A stretch of 64,000 nucleotides of DNA from Sutterella sp047777475 (GTDB lineage Bacteria; Pseudomonadota; Gammaproteobacteria; Burkholderiales; Burkholderiaceae_F): positions 85,915 to 149,914 of the forward strand of contig JBKEET010000004.1 of assembly GCA_047777475.1 (NCBI GenBank). The letters run 5' to 3'. Below, piece after piece: positions 30,838 through 40,500 of this stretch (its first letter is position 1; every line of letters starts with the position of its first letter). The notes beneath the pieces were generated by a model. The model was not told where the DNA came from. It did no database searches and was given only the letters and a program-made list of their open reading frames with translations. A program made the translations under genes and the position numbers.

Positions 30838-31236
30838 ATGCGCATCGGCGAACTTGCACAAAGGACGGGACACTCCGTCGAAACGATCCGTTATTACGAA
30901 AAGCTCGGCCTTCTGCCCGAAGCAAAGCGCCTCGACAACAACTACCGCACCTACGGCGAGCTCCACGAGGCACGGCTCGACTTCATCCGCCGCTGCCGCA
31001 GCCTCGGCATCGGCCTTGAGGAGATCCGCTCGCTCATCGAGAGCATCGAGGCGAACACGCCCGACGGCGCCGAGCGCGCCCATGCGCTCATCCACCGCCA
31101 CCTGCAGCTCGTCGAAGAGCAGATGAAGGAGCTGCGGCACCTCAAGAAATCCCTGAGCGACCTTGAAAAAAGCTGCTCGGGGCATCACGACAACTGCGTC
31201 TCGTGCGGCATCATCCGCACGCTTTCCGACTCCTGA
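30838..31236 (+). CDS. MerR-family regulator of the Zn/Cd/Pb ATPase (CadR/PbrR-like)
   Basis: This 132-residue protein opens with the MerR winged helix (MRIGELAQRTGHSVETIRYYEKLGLL), followed by the second helix-turn-helix region (RLDFIRRCRSLGIGLEEIRSL) and a long dimerisation helix. The C-terminal metal loop reads CSGHHDNCVSCGII, combining Cys and His ligands in the manner of CadR/PbrR. It is divergent from the ATPase and the operator lies between them, so it probably represses without metal and activates with it. The ribosome site is weak. Confidence 0.92.
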   Translation: MRIGELAQRTGHSVETIRYYEKLGLLPEAKRLDNNYRTYGELHEARLDFIRRCRSLGIGLEEIRSLIESIEANTPDGAERAHALIHRHLQLVEEQMKELRHLKKSLSDLEKSCSGHHDNCVSCGIIRTLSDS

Positions 31237-31290
31237 CGCGCACCCGGAAGCCGCCTCAAGTCCCTTATTCCCCGGATCCAAGGTTTTTCT

Positions 31291-31890
31291 ATGGTTACCT
31301 TCACCTTCTGGCAGATCGCAATCTTCGCCGCCGTCGGCATCATCTTTGTGCTGCTGCCCCTTTGGGCGATCAAGCGCATCGCCTCGAGCATCCCGCCCGC
31401 CTGTTCCGCGCCCGGCTACAAAAGCGGCATCGGCGGCATGCTCCTCTTCATCATCGCGGTCCTCATCGTTGAGGCGCTCGCCGCGCTTTTCATGCTCGGC
31501 CGCGCCGCGGGAGAGGCGCTGCGCGTGATGACGATGGACTCGCAGTACGTCTGGCCGGCTTTCAAGACGCTCATTCCCGACCTCACTTCCTCGATCTTCC
31601 TCATCGCCGCGGTGGTGCTGCTCACGTTCGTGCGCTCAAGCTCGGCGCTTTACGGCGCGGTAGTCTGCGCCTGGCTCGGCGGCCCGCTCGTCTCGGCGCT
31701 CCGGCTCACCTACCTCGGCGTGCCGATCACGCTCACGAGCGAGCCCTCGGCCTACGTGCTGCTCACGGCGGTGATTTCGCTTTACCTGCTCTTTGCCGTG
31801 CGTCCGGCATTGACCTACGGGACGCGCTCGGGCAGGGAGCTCGAGGCGCGCTGGAAAGCGGAGGCGCTCGAGCGCACGCACAGGCGCTGA
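31291..31890 (+). CDS. Integral membrane protein, DUF2569-like
   Basis: This 199-residue protein has five predicted membrane segments. SGIGGMLLFIIAVL at about residue 50 resembles the GIGGWL motif of DUF2569 membrane proteins. The N-terminal segment and the basic C-terminal tail (RWKAEALERTHRR) lie outside that domain. Its role is unknown; position after the MerR gene does not imply metal transport. Confidence 0.6.
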   Translation: MVTFTFWQIAIFAAVGIIFVLLPLWAIKRIASSIPPACSAPGYKSGIGGMLLFIIAVLIVEALAALFMLGRAAGEALRVMTMDSQYVWPAFKTLIPDLTSSIFLIAAVVLLTFVRSSSALYGAVVCAWLGGPLVSALRLTYLGVPITLTSEPSAYVLLTAVISLYLLFAVRPALTYGTRSGRELEARWKAEALERTHRR

Positions 31891-31979
31891 CCGCGTCCTT
31901 TTTTCGGTGCTACGATGCTTTCGGATAACAGCGGTGCGCCTGATCCGCACTGCTTCTTTTCAACAAAGGAGACCCGTTC

Positions 31980-33126
31980 ATGGACCATCCCATCCTGATT
32001 AAGAACGCCGACGTTTACGCGCCGGAGCATATCGGCAGCCGCGACCTTTTCCTCGCGGGCGGCAAGATCATCGCCATGGAGCCCGAGCTTGACGTGAAGC
32101 TTCCGGGGCTTGAAGTGATCGACGCCAAGGGCGCCGTCGTCACGCCGGGCCTCATCGACCAGCACATCCACGTCACGGGCGGCGGCGGAGAAGGCGGCTG
32201 GAAGAGCCGCTGCCCCGAGCTGGTGTTTTCCGAACTCGTGCGCGCGGGCGTCACGACGTTCCTCGGCGTCTCGGGCACGGACTCGATGTCGCGCTCCATC
32301 GAGAACCTGCTCGCCAAGGTCCGCGGCCTCAAGGAAGAGGGCGCTTCGGGCTGGATGTGGACGAGCAACTATTCCTATCCGGTGACGACCATCACCGGGT
32401 CGGTCAAGACCGAGATGTTCGCCATTCCCGAAGTGCTCGGCGTGAAGATTGCTCTGGGCGACCACCGCTGCAGCTTCCCCTCGATGGAGCAGGTCCGCGC
32501 GATCGTCGCCGACATCCGCGTCGCCGGCATGCTCACGGGCAAGACGGGCTTCCTGCACGTGCACCTCGGCGATTTCCCGAGCTCGTTTTGACATCTTCGA
32601 AGGCATCGTCAACTCGGGCCTGCCGATCAAGCACATCCGTCCGACGCACGTGGCGCGCCATCCGGAAGTCTTCCGCCGCGCCATGGAATTCGCGAAGAAG
32701 GGCGGCATGATCGACGTCACGACGGGCGGCGGCTGCTACATGGGCACTGCCGCGGACGCCGTCAAGATGGCGCTCGAAAACGGCGTGCCGCTCGACCGCA
32801 TCACGATGAGCTCGGACGGGCACGGCTCGATGCCGCGCTTCAACGAGCAGGGCGAGATGGTGGGCCTCGCGACCGGCAAGATCGACTGCGACTTCGAAGC
32901 TGTGCAGGACCTGGCGCGCGTCTACGGGCTCGAGACGGCCCTGCGCCCGATGACGACGAACATCGCCCGCGCGCTCGGCCTGCCGGGCAAGGGCGCGGTC
33001 GCCGCCGGCTACGACGCCGACCTGCTCTTCCTTAACAAGGACATGCAGATCACCGACGTCTTCATGAAGGGCGACGCCTGCATGCGCGGGGGCGTCGTCG
33101 TCAAGAAGGGTGCTTTCGAGGAATAA
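31980..33126 (+). pseudogene. iadA: Isoaspartyl dipeptidase gene with a single frameshift
   Basis: The first 203 codons encode the N-terminal half of a metal-dependent amidohydrolase of the beta-aspartyl peptidase type (TPGLIDQHIHVTGGGGEGG, with the two metal-binding His residues). At the TTTT run 32586-32589 the frame meets TGA. The rest of the protein continues in the next frame from FDIFEGIVNSGLP through the catalytic-site SSDGHGSMP to the C-terminus at 33126. Removing one T rejoins the two halves perfectly. The intact enzyme would be about 381 residues and cleaves isoaspartyl dipeptides from damaged proteins. The gene is either newly inactivated or carries a base-calling error; the AAAGGAGA ribosome site and the terminator are intact. 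Confidence 0.88.
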
Positions 33127-33165
33127 TCTTCCCAAAAGCAAACCTTCAGGCAGCTTATGAGCAAA

Positions 33166-33209
33166 GCACGCGCCGGGGACAGAAATCCGGCGCGTGCCTT
33201 CGCTTTTTT
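33166..33209 (+). terminator. Terminator after iadA
   Basis: GCACGCGCCGG and CCGGCGCGTGC form a perfect 11-bp stem, followed after CTTCGC by a T7 run. Confidence 0.85.
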
Positions 33210-33228
33210 AGAGAGTACGGTCGCTTAA

Positions 33229-34149
33229 ATGGGTTTCAGCAGCGCTTCGGCCAGGGCAACGGCCATCGGCATGCTCGCTCCCTGCTTCTGGGGAATGAGC
33301 GTCGGTATCGTGCGCAGCATCAAGGAAGACTTCGGCGCGGCGTTCGTGCTCATGCTCCTCATCTTCGGCAGGCCGGACCTGAAGAAATTCTCGAAGCGCT
33401 TCCTCTTCGTGGCCATCCCGATGGCCAACCTCTGCGCGGTCACCTTCGTGGCGTCGATGGCCACCTCGGACGGCGGCATGCAGACCGTGCAGGCCGGCAT
33501 GGTCAACTATTCCTGGCCCTGCCTCGTGATTCTCTTTTCGATCATTTTCAACGGCCAGAAGGCGCACTGGTGGGTGCTGATCGGCGCCGCGGTGTGCATG
33601 ATCGGCGTGCTCACGGTGATGGGCGGCGACGCGGGGCTGAGCTTCGCGGACCTCAAGAAGAACGTCATGAGCAACCCCGTGAGCTACGGCTGCGCGGCGG
33701 CGAGCGCCCTCACGTGGGCGGCCTACAGCTCGATGACGCGCGCCTGGAGCGGCGGGCAGAACCCCGTGGTGCCGATCTTCTTCATCGACTTCGTGCTCTT
33801 CACGCTCTATTGGCTCTGGTGCGGCGCACCTTCCATTCCCGAGCACGTCGAGTTCCGCGGCTGGATTGACATCGCAGCGGGCGCGCTGGCGTTCGGGCTT
33901 GCTTACGCCTGCTGGACCTACGGCTCGGTCAAGGGGTCGCTCACGCTGCTCGGCGTTGCGTCGTACTTCACGCCCGTGCTCTCCTGCATTTTCGCCACCT
34001 TCTGGATCGGCGCGGACCTCTCGCTCGCGTTCTGGAAGGGCGTCTTCCTCGTCGTGGCGGGCTCCGTGATCTGCTGGCTCGCAACGAGGAATGTGAGCAA
34101 GAAGCCCGGCCTGCCGATCCCGCTTCGCGCGCCGAAAGACCGCGAATAG
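33229..34149 (+). CDS. YddG-like EamA/DMT-family amino acid exporter
   Basis: This 306-residue inner-membrane protein has the duplicated EamA layout with about nine to ten membrane segments. It shares the family sequence around VQAGMVNYSWPCLVILFSIIFNGQK with YddG, an exporter of aromatic amino acids and related drugs. Compared with my recollection of YddG, about eight residues are missing around the second membrane segment (DFGAAFVLMLLIF), shortening it to roughly ten hydrophobic residues. This could be a real variant or a small in-frame deletion that disables the transporter. It is followed 42 bp later by pepT, an arrangement that suits peptide breakdown followed by amino acid efflux. Confidence 0.8.
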   Translation: MGFSSASARATAIGMLAPCFWGMSVGIVRSIKEDFGAAFVLMLLIFGRPDLKKFSKRFLFVAIPMANLCAVTFVASMATSDGGMQTVQAGMVNYSWPCLVILFSIIFNGQKAHWWVLIGAAVCMIGVLTVMGGDAGLSFADLKKNVMSNPVSYGCAAASALTWAAYSSMTRAWSGGQNPVVPIFFIDFVLFTLYWLWCGAPSIPEHVEFRGWIDIAAGALAFGLAYACWTYGSVKGSLTLLGVASYFTPVLSCIFATFWIGADLSLAFWKGVFLVVAGSVICWLATRNVSKKPGLPIPLRAPKDRE

Positions 34150-34191
34150 CACGGCACCTGCCGCAAGAATTTTTTAGGAGTCTCAAAACCG

Positions 34192-35436
34192 ATGTCCAAT
34201 TCCGCCGTTCTCGAGCGCTTCCTGCGCTACGCTCGCGTCAACACCCAGTCCGACCCGAAGAGCAGCACGTCGCCCTCGGCGGCGCGCGAGCTCGACCTCG
34301 CGAGGATGCTCTTTAAGGAACTCTCCGACCTCGGCGCCAAGGACGTCAGGCTCACCGAGAAGGGCATCGTCTTCGCGTCGATCCCGGCCGCGAAGGGCTG
34401 CGAGGCCGCGCCCGCGGTCGGCTTCATCGCGCACATGGACACCTCGCCCGATGCGCCGGGCGAGGGCGTCAGGCCGCAGATCCTCCGCTACGAAGGGGGC
34501 GACGTGACGCTCAACGCCGAAAAGGGCATCGTGCTCGAGGCCGCGCGCTTCCCCGAAATCCTCGCCTATAAAGGCGAAGACATCGTCTTTACGGACGGCA
34601 CGACGCTCTTAGGCGCCGACGACAAGGCGGGCATGGCCGCGATCATGACAATGGCCGCGCACATGCTCGCGCATCCCGAGGAGCCGCACGCCGCGATCCG
34701 CATCGCCTTCACGCCCGACGAAGAAATCGGGCGCGGCACGGAAAACTTCGACATCAAGGCATTCGGCGCGGCCTATGCCTATACGTTCGACGGCGGCGAA
34801 AAGGGCGGCCTCGAATGGGAGAACTTCAATGCGGGCACGGCGCGCGTGCGCTTCTTGGGGCTCGGCGTCCACCCGGGCAGCGCCAAGGGCAAGATGGCCA
34901 ACGCGGTGCGCGCGGCCGCGGCCTTCGTCGCCTCGCTCCCGTTCGATCAGGCGCCCGAAACGACCGAGGACCACGAAGGCTTCGTGCACCCTCACGAAAT
35001 CGAAGGCAATGTGGTGAGCGCAGCGGTCGAAGTGCTCGTGCGCGACCACAGCCGCGAGCGCTACGAGGAAAAGAAGGCGATGCTCGAGCGGCTCGCCAAG
35101 GAGGCCGCCGCGCGCTTCCGCGGCATGCGCTGCGAGTTCTCTTTTGAAGAAAGCTACGAAAACATGCGCCCCTACCTCGAGAAGACGCCGAAGGTCCTCG
35201 ACATCGCCCGCGAGGCAATGAAGCGGGCGGGCATCGTCCCGAAGGAAATCCCGATCCGCGGCGGCACCGACGGCGCGATGCTCTCGGCCAAAGGGCTGCC
35301 GTGCCCCAATATCTTCGGGGGCGGCCTCAATTTCCACGGCGTCTACGAATTCCTGCCGGTCGCCTCGCTCGAGGCTTCGGCCGCGACCGCGATCGAGATC
35401 GCGAGGCTCTCTGCCGAAGTGAATTCGCTCGGCTGA
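34192..35436 (+). CDS. pepT: Peptidase T (tripeptide aminopeptidase)
   Basis: This 414-residue M20B metallopeptidase has GFIAHMDTSPDAPG (first metal ligand), TLLGADDKAGMAA (bridging Asp), FTPDEEIGRG (catalytic and ligand Glu pair), DGGEKGGLEWENFNA, and the C-terminal IRGGTDGAMLSAKGLPCPNIFGGG block, all in the PepT order and at the usual length of about 410. It removes N-terminal residues from tripeptides in the cytosol. AGGAG precedes the ATG. A terminator follows, and the BREX locus begins about 120 bp beyond it. Confidence 0.95.
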   Translation: MSNSAVLERFLRYARVNTQSDPKSSTSPSAARELDLARMLFKELSDLGAKDVRLTEKGIVFASIPAAKGCEAAPAVGFIAHMDTSPDAPGEGVRPQILRYEGGDVTLNAEKGIVLEAARFPEILAYKGEDIVFTDGTTLLGADDKAGMAAIMTMAAHMLAHPEEPHAAIRIAFTPDEEIGRGTENFDIKAFGAAYAYTFDGGEKGGLEWENFNAGTARVRFLGLGVHPGSAKGKMANAVRAAAAFVASLPFDQAPETTEDHEGFVHPHEIEGNVVSAAVEVLVRDHSRERYEEKKAMLERLAKEAAARFRGMRCEFSFEESYENMRPYLEKTPKVLDIAREAMKRAGIVPKEIPIRGGTDGAMLSAKGLPCPNIFGGGLNFHGVYEFLPVASLEASAATAIEIARLSAEVNSLG

Positions 35437-35466
35437 GCAAAGAAAAGGCGTAGCCTAACACAGATA

Positions 35467-35502
35467 GGCGCTGCCGCGACCAGTTCGCGGCGGCGCTTTT
35501 TA
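35467..35502 (+). terminator. Terminator after pepT
   Basis: GGCGCTGCCGCGA and TCGCGGCGGCGC form a GC-rich stem followed by TTTTTAG. It marks the edge of the high-GC chromosome before the BREX locus. Confidence 0.8.
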
Positions 35503-35624
35503 GTCGTTTTAATGTTGCAATGCTTTTGTTTTCGTCGCTTTTGAAAACCTAGTAAAAACCGCAAAAACGTAGGGAATTAAAAGAGCATTTGTTAGAATTA
35601 AAAACGTTTTGCCGGGAGAGCACA

Positions 35625-36125
35625 ATGAAATCAGATTTGGAAAAGCTTTTTTGTCTTCGCTTGGCCGTCGGCATGCTTGGGGAACGGAAGAAATGGTGGG
35701 CAACTTCAGCCTGCAATTCCGGCAGCATTGGCATTTTCAAAGAACTTTTCCCTAAAACCTGGCGCCTTGCCGCTTTTTCGGCAACCAGCGAAGCGGCCAA
35801 GCTGGTGCACCGCGAAGCGCTCAGCAACCGCTCCCAGCATCTCTTTCGCTTTGAGACTGACCTTGAACAGGATGTGCGGCGCTTTGCGCTCAGTGAAGAC
35901 GGCGAAAAACTTTTCGATCGGGTGACCTCTTCTTGCGAAGCAGCCGAAGCGGTGCTTGACGAGCTATCTGAAAAAGGCGTGCATCCGAAAACCGGTGCCG
36001 TAAAGCTCGGGATGGCCGACAAGGAGACGATTTTTGCATCGATCGGCCAGATGGCTGCCCTCTACCGCACCGCTCTCAAAACCGATGAGCGCTGCTATCC
36101 CTTCTTCTCTCCTAAGGAGGACTGA
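35625..36125 (+). CDS. brxE: BrxE-like protein, first gene of the BREX operon
   Basis: This 166-residue soluble protein begins MKSDLEKLFCLRLAVGMLGE and then has KKWWATS, a FPKTWRLAAFSAT stretch and a helical remainder. An L..R..VG.LGE...WW..., FP.T...A pattern is what I recall for the BrxE family, named as the first gene of type 6 BREX systems. Length and position (directly before brxA, overlapping it as TGATG) agree. The ATG has GGGAGAG five bases upstream. I know of no biochemical role for BrxE. A profile search is needed to confirm the family, since the match is from memory. Confidence 0.6.
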   Translation: MKSDLEKLFCLRLAVGMLGERKKWWATSACNSGSIGIFKELFPKTWRLAAFSATSEAAKLVHREALSNRSQHLFRFETDLEQDVRRFALSEDGEKLFDRVTSSCEAAEAVLDELSEKGVHPKTGAVKLGMADKETIFASIGQMAALYRTALKTDERCYPFFSPKED

Positions 36126-36904
36126 TGAACGAAGACTACTATTCACGGACACTGACCTATGGAGGTGCCTCCGTTGAAAAGTGCCTGAGAATTCTTTCTT
36201 TTTGGGAAGAAGGCATGGACGTTCAGACTCTCTACGAGAAAATTTTGAGCGCCCATCCTGAGCATACAGCTGAATCCTCAATGCATTTTGTCAAGAAACT
36301 CTTCAAGTTTCGTTTTCTGACGCCTGAGGCGCTTCCTTGGACATGCCTTCTGAAGCGTTATAAATCCGCTTTCTCCGGCGAAGTCATTGAGCAGATTTGC
36401 TTTTTATTGACGGCCAGAGCGGAACACATTCTTCGGGATTTCTTGACCATGGAATATTGGCCCCGAGTGCGGCAGGGAGAAAAACGCATAGACCGAGAAC
36501 TCATACGTGCTTTTTTAATGGAGGCCGTTCGCGAGGGAAGAGGGGGCGGGGTTTGGACGCCCGCCCGAACAAGACGAGTTCTTAGCAGGCTGCATACAGT
36601 TTGCGTGGGTTTCCATCTCATGAAGCCGGATCCAGACAGCCGTGTGACACCTCCCGTGCTCTTCAAAGAAATTGCTGTGTTGCTCGCTTACGATCTTAAA
36701 GACCGCGGACTGAGTGATGAGGATGTTGTTCGGCATCGGGACTGGTCCCTTTTCGGTTTGTCCGCCGATGATGTTAAGCATCTACTGAGTTCATCAGGGA
36801 TGTCTCGCTGGATGCTTGTAAGTGAAAAGAACGGAAAAACCGCAATCGATTGGCAGTATCCCGGCATGACGGAGGTTGCAGAGAGCTATGTCGCAAACCA
36901 TTGA
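36125..36904 (+). CDS. brxA: BrxA-like (DUF1819) BREX protein
   Basis: This 259-residue soluble protein starts one base before the end of the previous stop codon, with TAAGGAGG upstream. It has the helical pattern of DUF1819 proteins and the characteristic C-terminal block HRDWSLFGLSADDVKHLL. Described BrxA proteins are about 200 residues, so this one is longer. BrxA is reported to bind DNA and is required in several type 1 systems. Its 3' end overlaps brxB by 17 bp. Confidence 0.72.
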   Translation: MNEDYYSRTLTYGGASVEKCLRILSFWEEGMDVQTLYEKILSAHPEHTAESSMHFVKKLFKFRFLTPEALPWTCLLKRYKSAFSGEVIEQICFLLTARAEHILRDFLTMEYWPRVRQGEKRIDRELIRAFLMEAVREGRGGGVWTPARTRRVLSRLHTVCVGFHLMKPDPDSRVTPPVLFKEIAVLLAYDLKDRGLSDEDVVRHRDWSLFGLSADDVKHLLSSSGMSRWMLVSEKNGKTAIDWQYPGMTEVAESYVANH

Positions 36905-37493
36905 AGCTTTCACAGACGATTTATGCCACCGCCTTGCCCAAAGACGGCCTTTAAATCCTTCGGGCTACGAGCCTGTCTATTTTTTGGTCTACGAACCTTC
37001 TCGCACGCTGCGCATGCAGGAGTATTGCCGTTCGCTTGCCGCGAAGCTGCGGAGTGATGGCCATCTTGTTGAAGAATTCAATCTTTTTGCAGAGCTTAAA
37101 GAGCTGCTTACGAAAAATGAGGATTGGGATGCCATTACTGAGTGGGATAAGGAAAATCCACTTGAATGGCAGGAGCTGCAGGCCACACTTTCGGATATTG
37201 CGGAAGATCGCGAAGAAGGCCTTGCAGCTAGGCTTTTAACTTGTTTGGAAAAACTTCATGAAAAATCCAAGAACGAGCCTCTTCCACCAGTGCTTTTAGT
37301 TACAGGACTTGAAGCGCTGCATTGCTTCATGAGACCAGGAGCGCTGGAAAACAAACTTAACGGGCATTTCTGGTACCCGACCGTTTTCTTTTATCCCGGG
37401 GAAAAAGAAGGCAAGACAGGCTTGAATTTTTTAGGCATCAACGGCGTTGACGGCAACTACCGCTCTGAACATTTGAGCGTGCCCGCTTATTGA
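36888..37493 (+). CDS. brxB: BrxB-like (DUF1788) BREX protein
   Basis: I choose the ATG at 36888 (MSQTIEAF), after GGAGG and a GAGAG stretch; the product has 201 residues. Family blocks are visible: PVYFLVYEPSRTLRMQEY, then a Leu-rich helix, PVLLVTGLEALHCFMRP, then WYPTVFFYPGEKEG and NYRSEHL at the C-terminus. BrxB is a small essential component of type 1 BREX defence whose molecular role is unclear. It lies between brxA and brxC, as in type 1 and type 6 loci. Confidence 0.82.
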   Translation: MSQTIEAFTDDLCHRLAQRRPLNPSGYEPVYFLVYEPSRTLRMQEYCRSLAAKLRSDGHLVEEFNLFAELKELLTKNEDWDAITEWDKENPLEWQELQATLSDIAEDREEGLAARLLTCLEKLHEKSKNEPLPPVLLVTGLEALHCFMRPGALENKLNGHFWYPTVFFYPGEKEGKTGLNFLGINGVDGNYRSEHLSVPAY

Positions 37494-37512
37494 AAGAGAA
37501 AGGGAATAAGAC

Positions 37513-40500
37513 ATGACGGCATCTATCCGAACGTTGCTGAGCGATCCGTCTCAGGTTGAGCGCATCATTCAGAAAGTCATTGACTATCAGCACTCCGATC
37601 CGGAAAAAATCGCTTCCGAAATGAAGGAGTACATCGTCACCCGACACATTGAAAACAGCATTGACCGTTTCCTTGACTGGGTGGATGCCTCAGTTGGACA
37701 AGGTGGGGGCGGAGAGATCGGAGTTTGGGTAAGCGGCTTCTATGGCTCCGGCAAATCTTCTTTTACTAAATATTTAGGTTACGCTCTTGACAGTCAAAAC
37801 TCTGGCTTTGAGGGCAGAAGCTTCACCGATCGTCTTGCCGAACAAATTGAATCTGTGACAGTCAGACAGCACCTTAAAACTTTGGTGAAGCGTTTGCGGC
37901 CTGCCGTAGTGATGCTCGATCTTGCGACTCACAATTATGGTTCGAACATTGCCGATGTGTCGGAGATTCTGTATCGCTATGTGCTCGGCTGGGCAGGTTA
38001 CAGCGACATAGATCTGCAGATTGCCGATTTTGAGATGACAGTTGACCGCGACGGTCGCAGGGAAGAACTTCTTGAAAGAAGCCGTGAGTACGGCAAGGAC
38101 TGGCTTAAGGTGCATAACCGCAGTGTTATTGCGCGAAATCTTGCTTCGAAGCTCAATGCCGAAATGTACGGCGAGCCTCTCGATTTCAGCAATAAAAGTG
38201 GGGTGCTTTCAATCGAAGAGCGCGTAAAGCGCATCATTGAGATCGTTCGTCATAAAACTCATTGTGAATATATCTTTTTCATCCTTGACGAAGTTGGGCA
38301 GCATATTGGCGCACATCTGAGTGCCATCGAAGACATGCAGGGACTTGTGCAGAATATGCGCACGGTCGGCGAGGGCAAGGTTTTTCTGATGGCCACGGCG
38401 CAGCAAACGCTTACCGAGAGTGACTCAAGAGCTGCATTTAATTCTCCTTATCTATTTAAGCTGAAAGGACGTTTCCCGCTTTCCATTACGCTTGAAAGCA
38501 GTGATATTGAAGAGATCTGCTGGCGCAGGTTGCTAAGGAAAAGCGCCTCGGGCGAAGAGGAATTGACTCAGCTGTTTAAGCGCGTTGGAAGCGGTCTTAA
38601 GGTTAAAACTAAGCTCGCCAATGCCAAACTGTTTGAAGGCAGTCTTAATGAGAGCAACTTCGCCTCACTTTATCCGTTCCTGCCGTCACATTTCAAAATT
38701 CTTCTTTCGGTGTTGGGGACGCTTTCAAAAGGAGAAGGCGGAACGGGACTGCGCTCGGCAATTAAGGTTGTTCAGGATGTTCTGACAGGGGGCCGCATCG
38801 GCCATATTGATAAGAATGCGCTGATCAACATGCCCATCGGCAAACTGGTGACGGCAGAAAATTTCTATAACGAACTGCGTCAGGATATAGAGGCAGTTGA
38901 ACGTGATTTATCCGAGGCTGCTCAGAAAACGGCAGAAGCATACCGCGATGATCCCCTTGCGCTGCGTATCGCAAAGACTCTGGTTATTACCGAATTGCTG
39001 AAAGGCTTCGAAGCTACGCCGGCTAATCTCTCGGCTTTGCTGATTGACAATGTTTCTGCTCCAGACAGGGCTAAAGAAATTTCTACAAAGCTTGATCAGA
39101 TGGCCCGCGACAGCACTGTACCGATTGGCAGAAATGCAAATGGCACTTATCACTATCTGAATGAGCGCATGGCGGCCCTTGAACATGAAAAATTGACGCT
39201 GAACGTTTTTTCTTCCGAGCTCACTAAAGAACGAAATACTATTTTGGCGGAGATTTTTGGCTCTTTCCTTCGTATTTCAACGGGTAAATTAAGCTGTTCA
39301 GCTTCGTTGTTTCTTTATGGCAACCCAACTTGTATTAGCGGTGTTGGAAAGGAGCCATTGGAGCTTCAGGTTGCGTTTTATGAGACAGGAGAAGATCCAT
39401 CGGCCAGAAAGCAGGAATTGCTAGAAGAAAGCCTTGAAACAAAAAATGCAGCTTTTCTGTTAACTGAAACGCCTGAAGGCTTCACTGATCTTTTGAATGA
39501 GATCATTAAATCTGACAAAGTCGCTGATGCGCATGCGGGAAGCGCTGATCAGGTGGAGCGTGACTTTGTCCGCGATCAGAAATCCAAAGCTTCGCAGGCC
39601 CGAAAAAATCTGCAGGAAATGCTTAATCAGAGTTTCGACCGTTCGTCTCTTTTCATTCGAGGTGCAGAACGAACTGTGAGAGCTACAGAAGATTTTGGGC
39701 AGATGCTTGAAAGTGCTCTTTCTGATTTCGCCGGCAGGATCTTTGACAAGCACAACCAAGTTGAAAATGCAGATCCTAAGCCGGGTATGGCAAAGCATAT
39801 TCTGCAATTAAAACACGGGATGTCTGGCTATGACCCTCTTGAGCTGTTGGAGTGGAAGGACGAGACCCCCGTGCTTCAGGAAAAGCCTGCAGCAGCCAGT
39901 GTGCTGGATTATCTGAAGCTTTCGGAAAATCTGCGGGGCGGAGAGCTGCTTGACCATTTTATGAACCCGCCTTTTGGTTGGATTAAAGACATCACACTTT
40001 ATGTAGTATCCGCTCTCTTCGTTACCGGGCATATTGAACTCAATATTGCTGGCCACCATTACCGCACCGTGGAAAGAGCGGTTCTGGAAGCTTTCTCCTC
40101 GCCTCAGGCATTTAAGGCTGTTGGCGTGGCAGTCCGAGACACCATTGACAGGTCGGTGCTGTTGGCTTGCGGCCAGTTCCTCGCAAATTACGGTGTTGCC
40201 GGCATTGTCTATACAGAACAAGGCATCGCTGAAAAACTTCGCGAGTTTGCCATTGAAAAAAGTAATTTGTGCAGGGAACTGGCCCGTGACACAAGAGAAG
40301 CGGGAACTTATGGAACTCGTGAGCTGGAACTTGCAGTGCAGACACTCGAGAGCTGGAGAGACGAAGGCATTGCAGCTTTGTGGCACAGCATCGGGGAGAA
40401 TCAGGAAGAAAAGGCCCGAATTACTGACCGCCTTAGTCTGATGCAGATACTCTTGGTCAAAAAGAGAAATGGCTTTTTTGAGGATATTGCTGCGGGAGCA

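Noticed and set aside
32586..32589. Programmed ribosomal frameshifting in iadA
   Set aside because: The TTTT run lacks a known slippery heptamer with a downstream structure, and similar single-base lesions occur in other genes where programming is implausible.
32440..33126. A separate second gene downstream of iadA
   Set aside because: It is the C-terminal half of the same enzyme, has no ribosome site or start of its own, and rejoins the first half after removal of one base.
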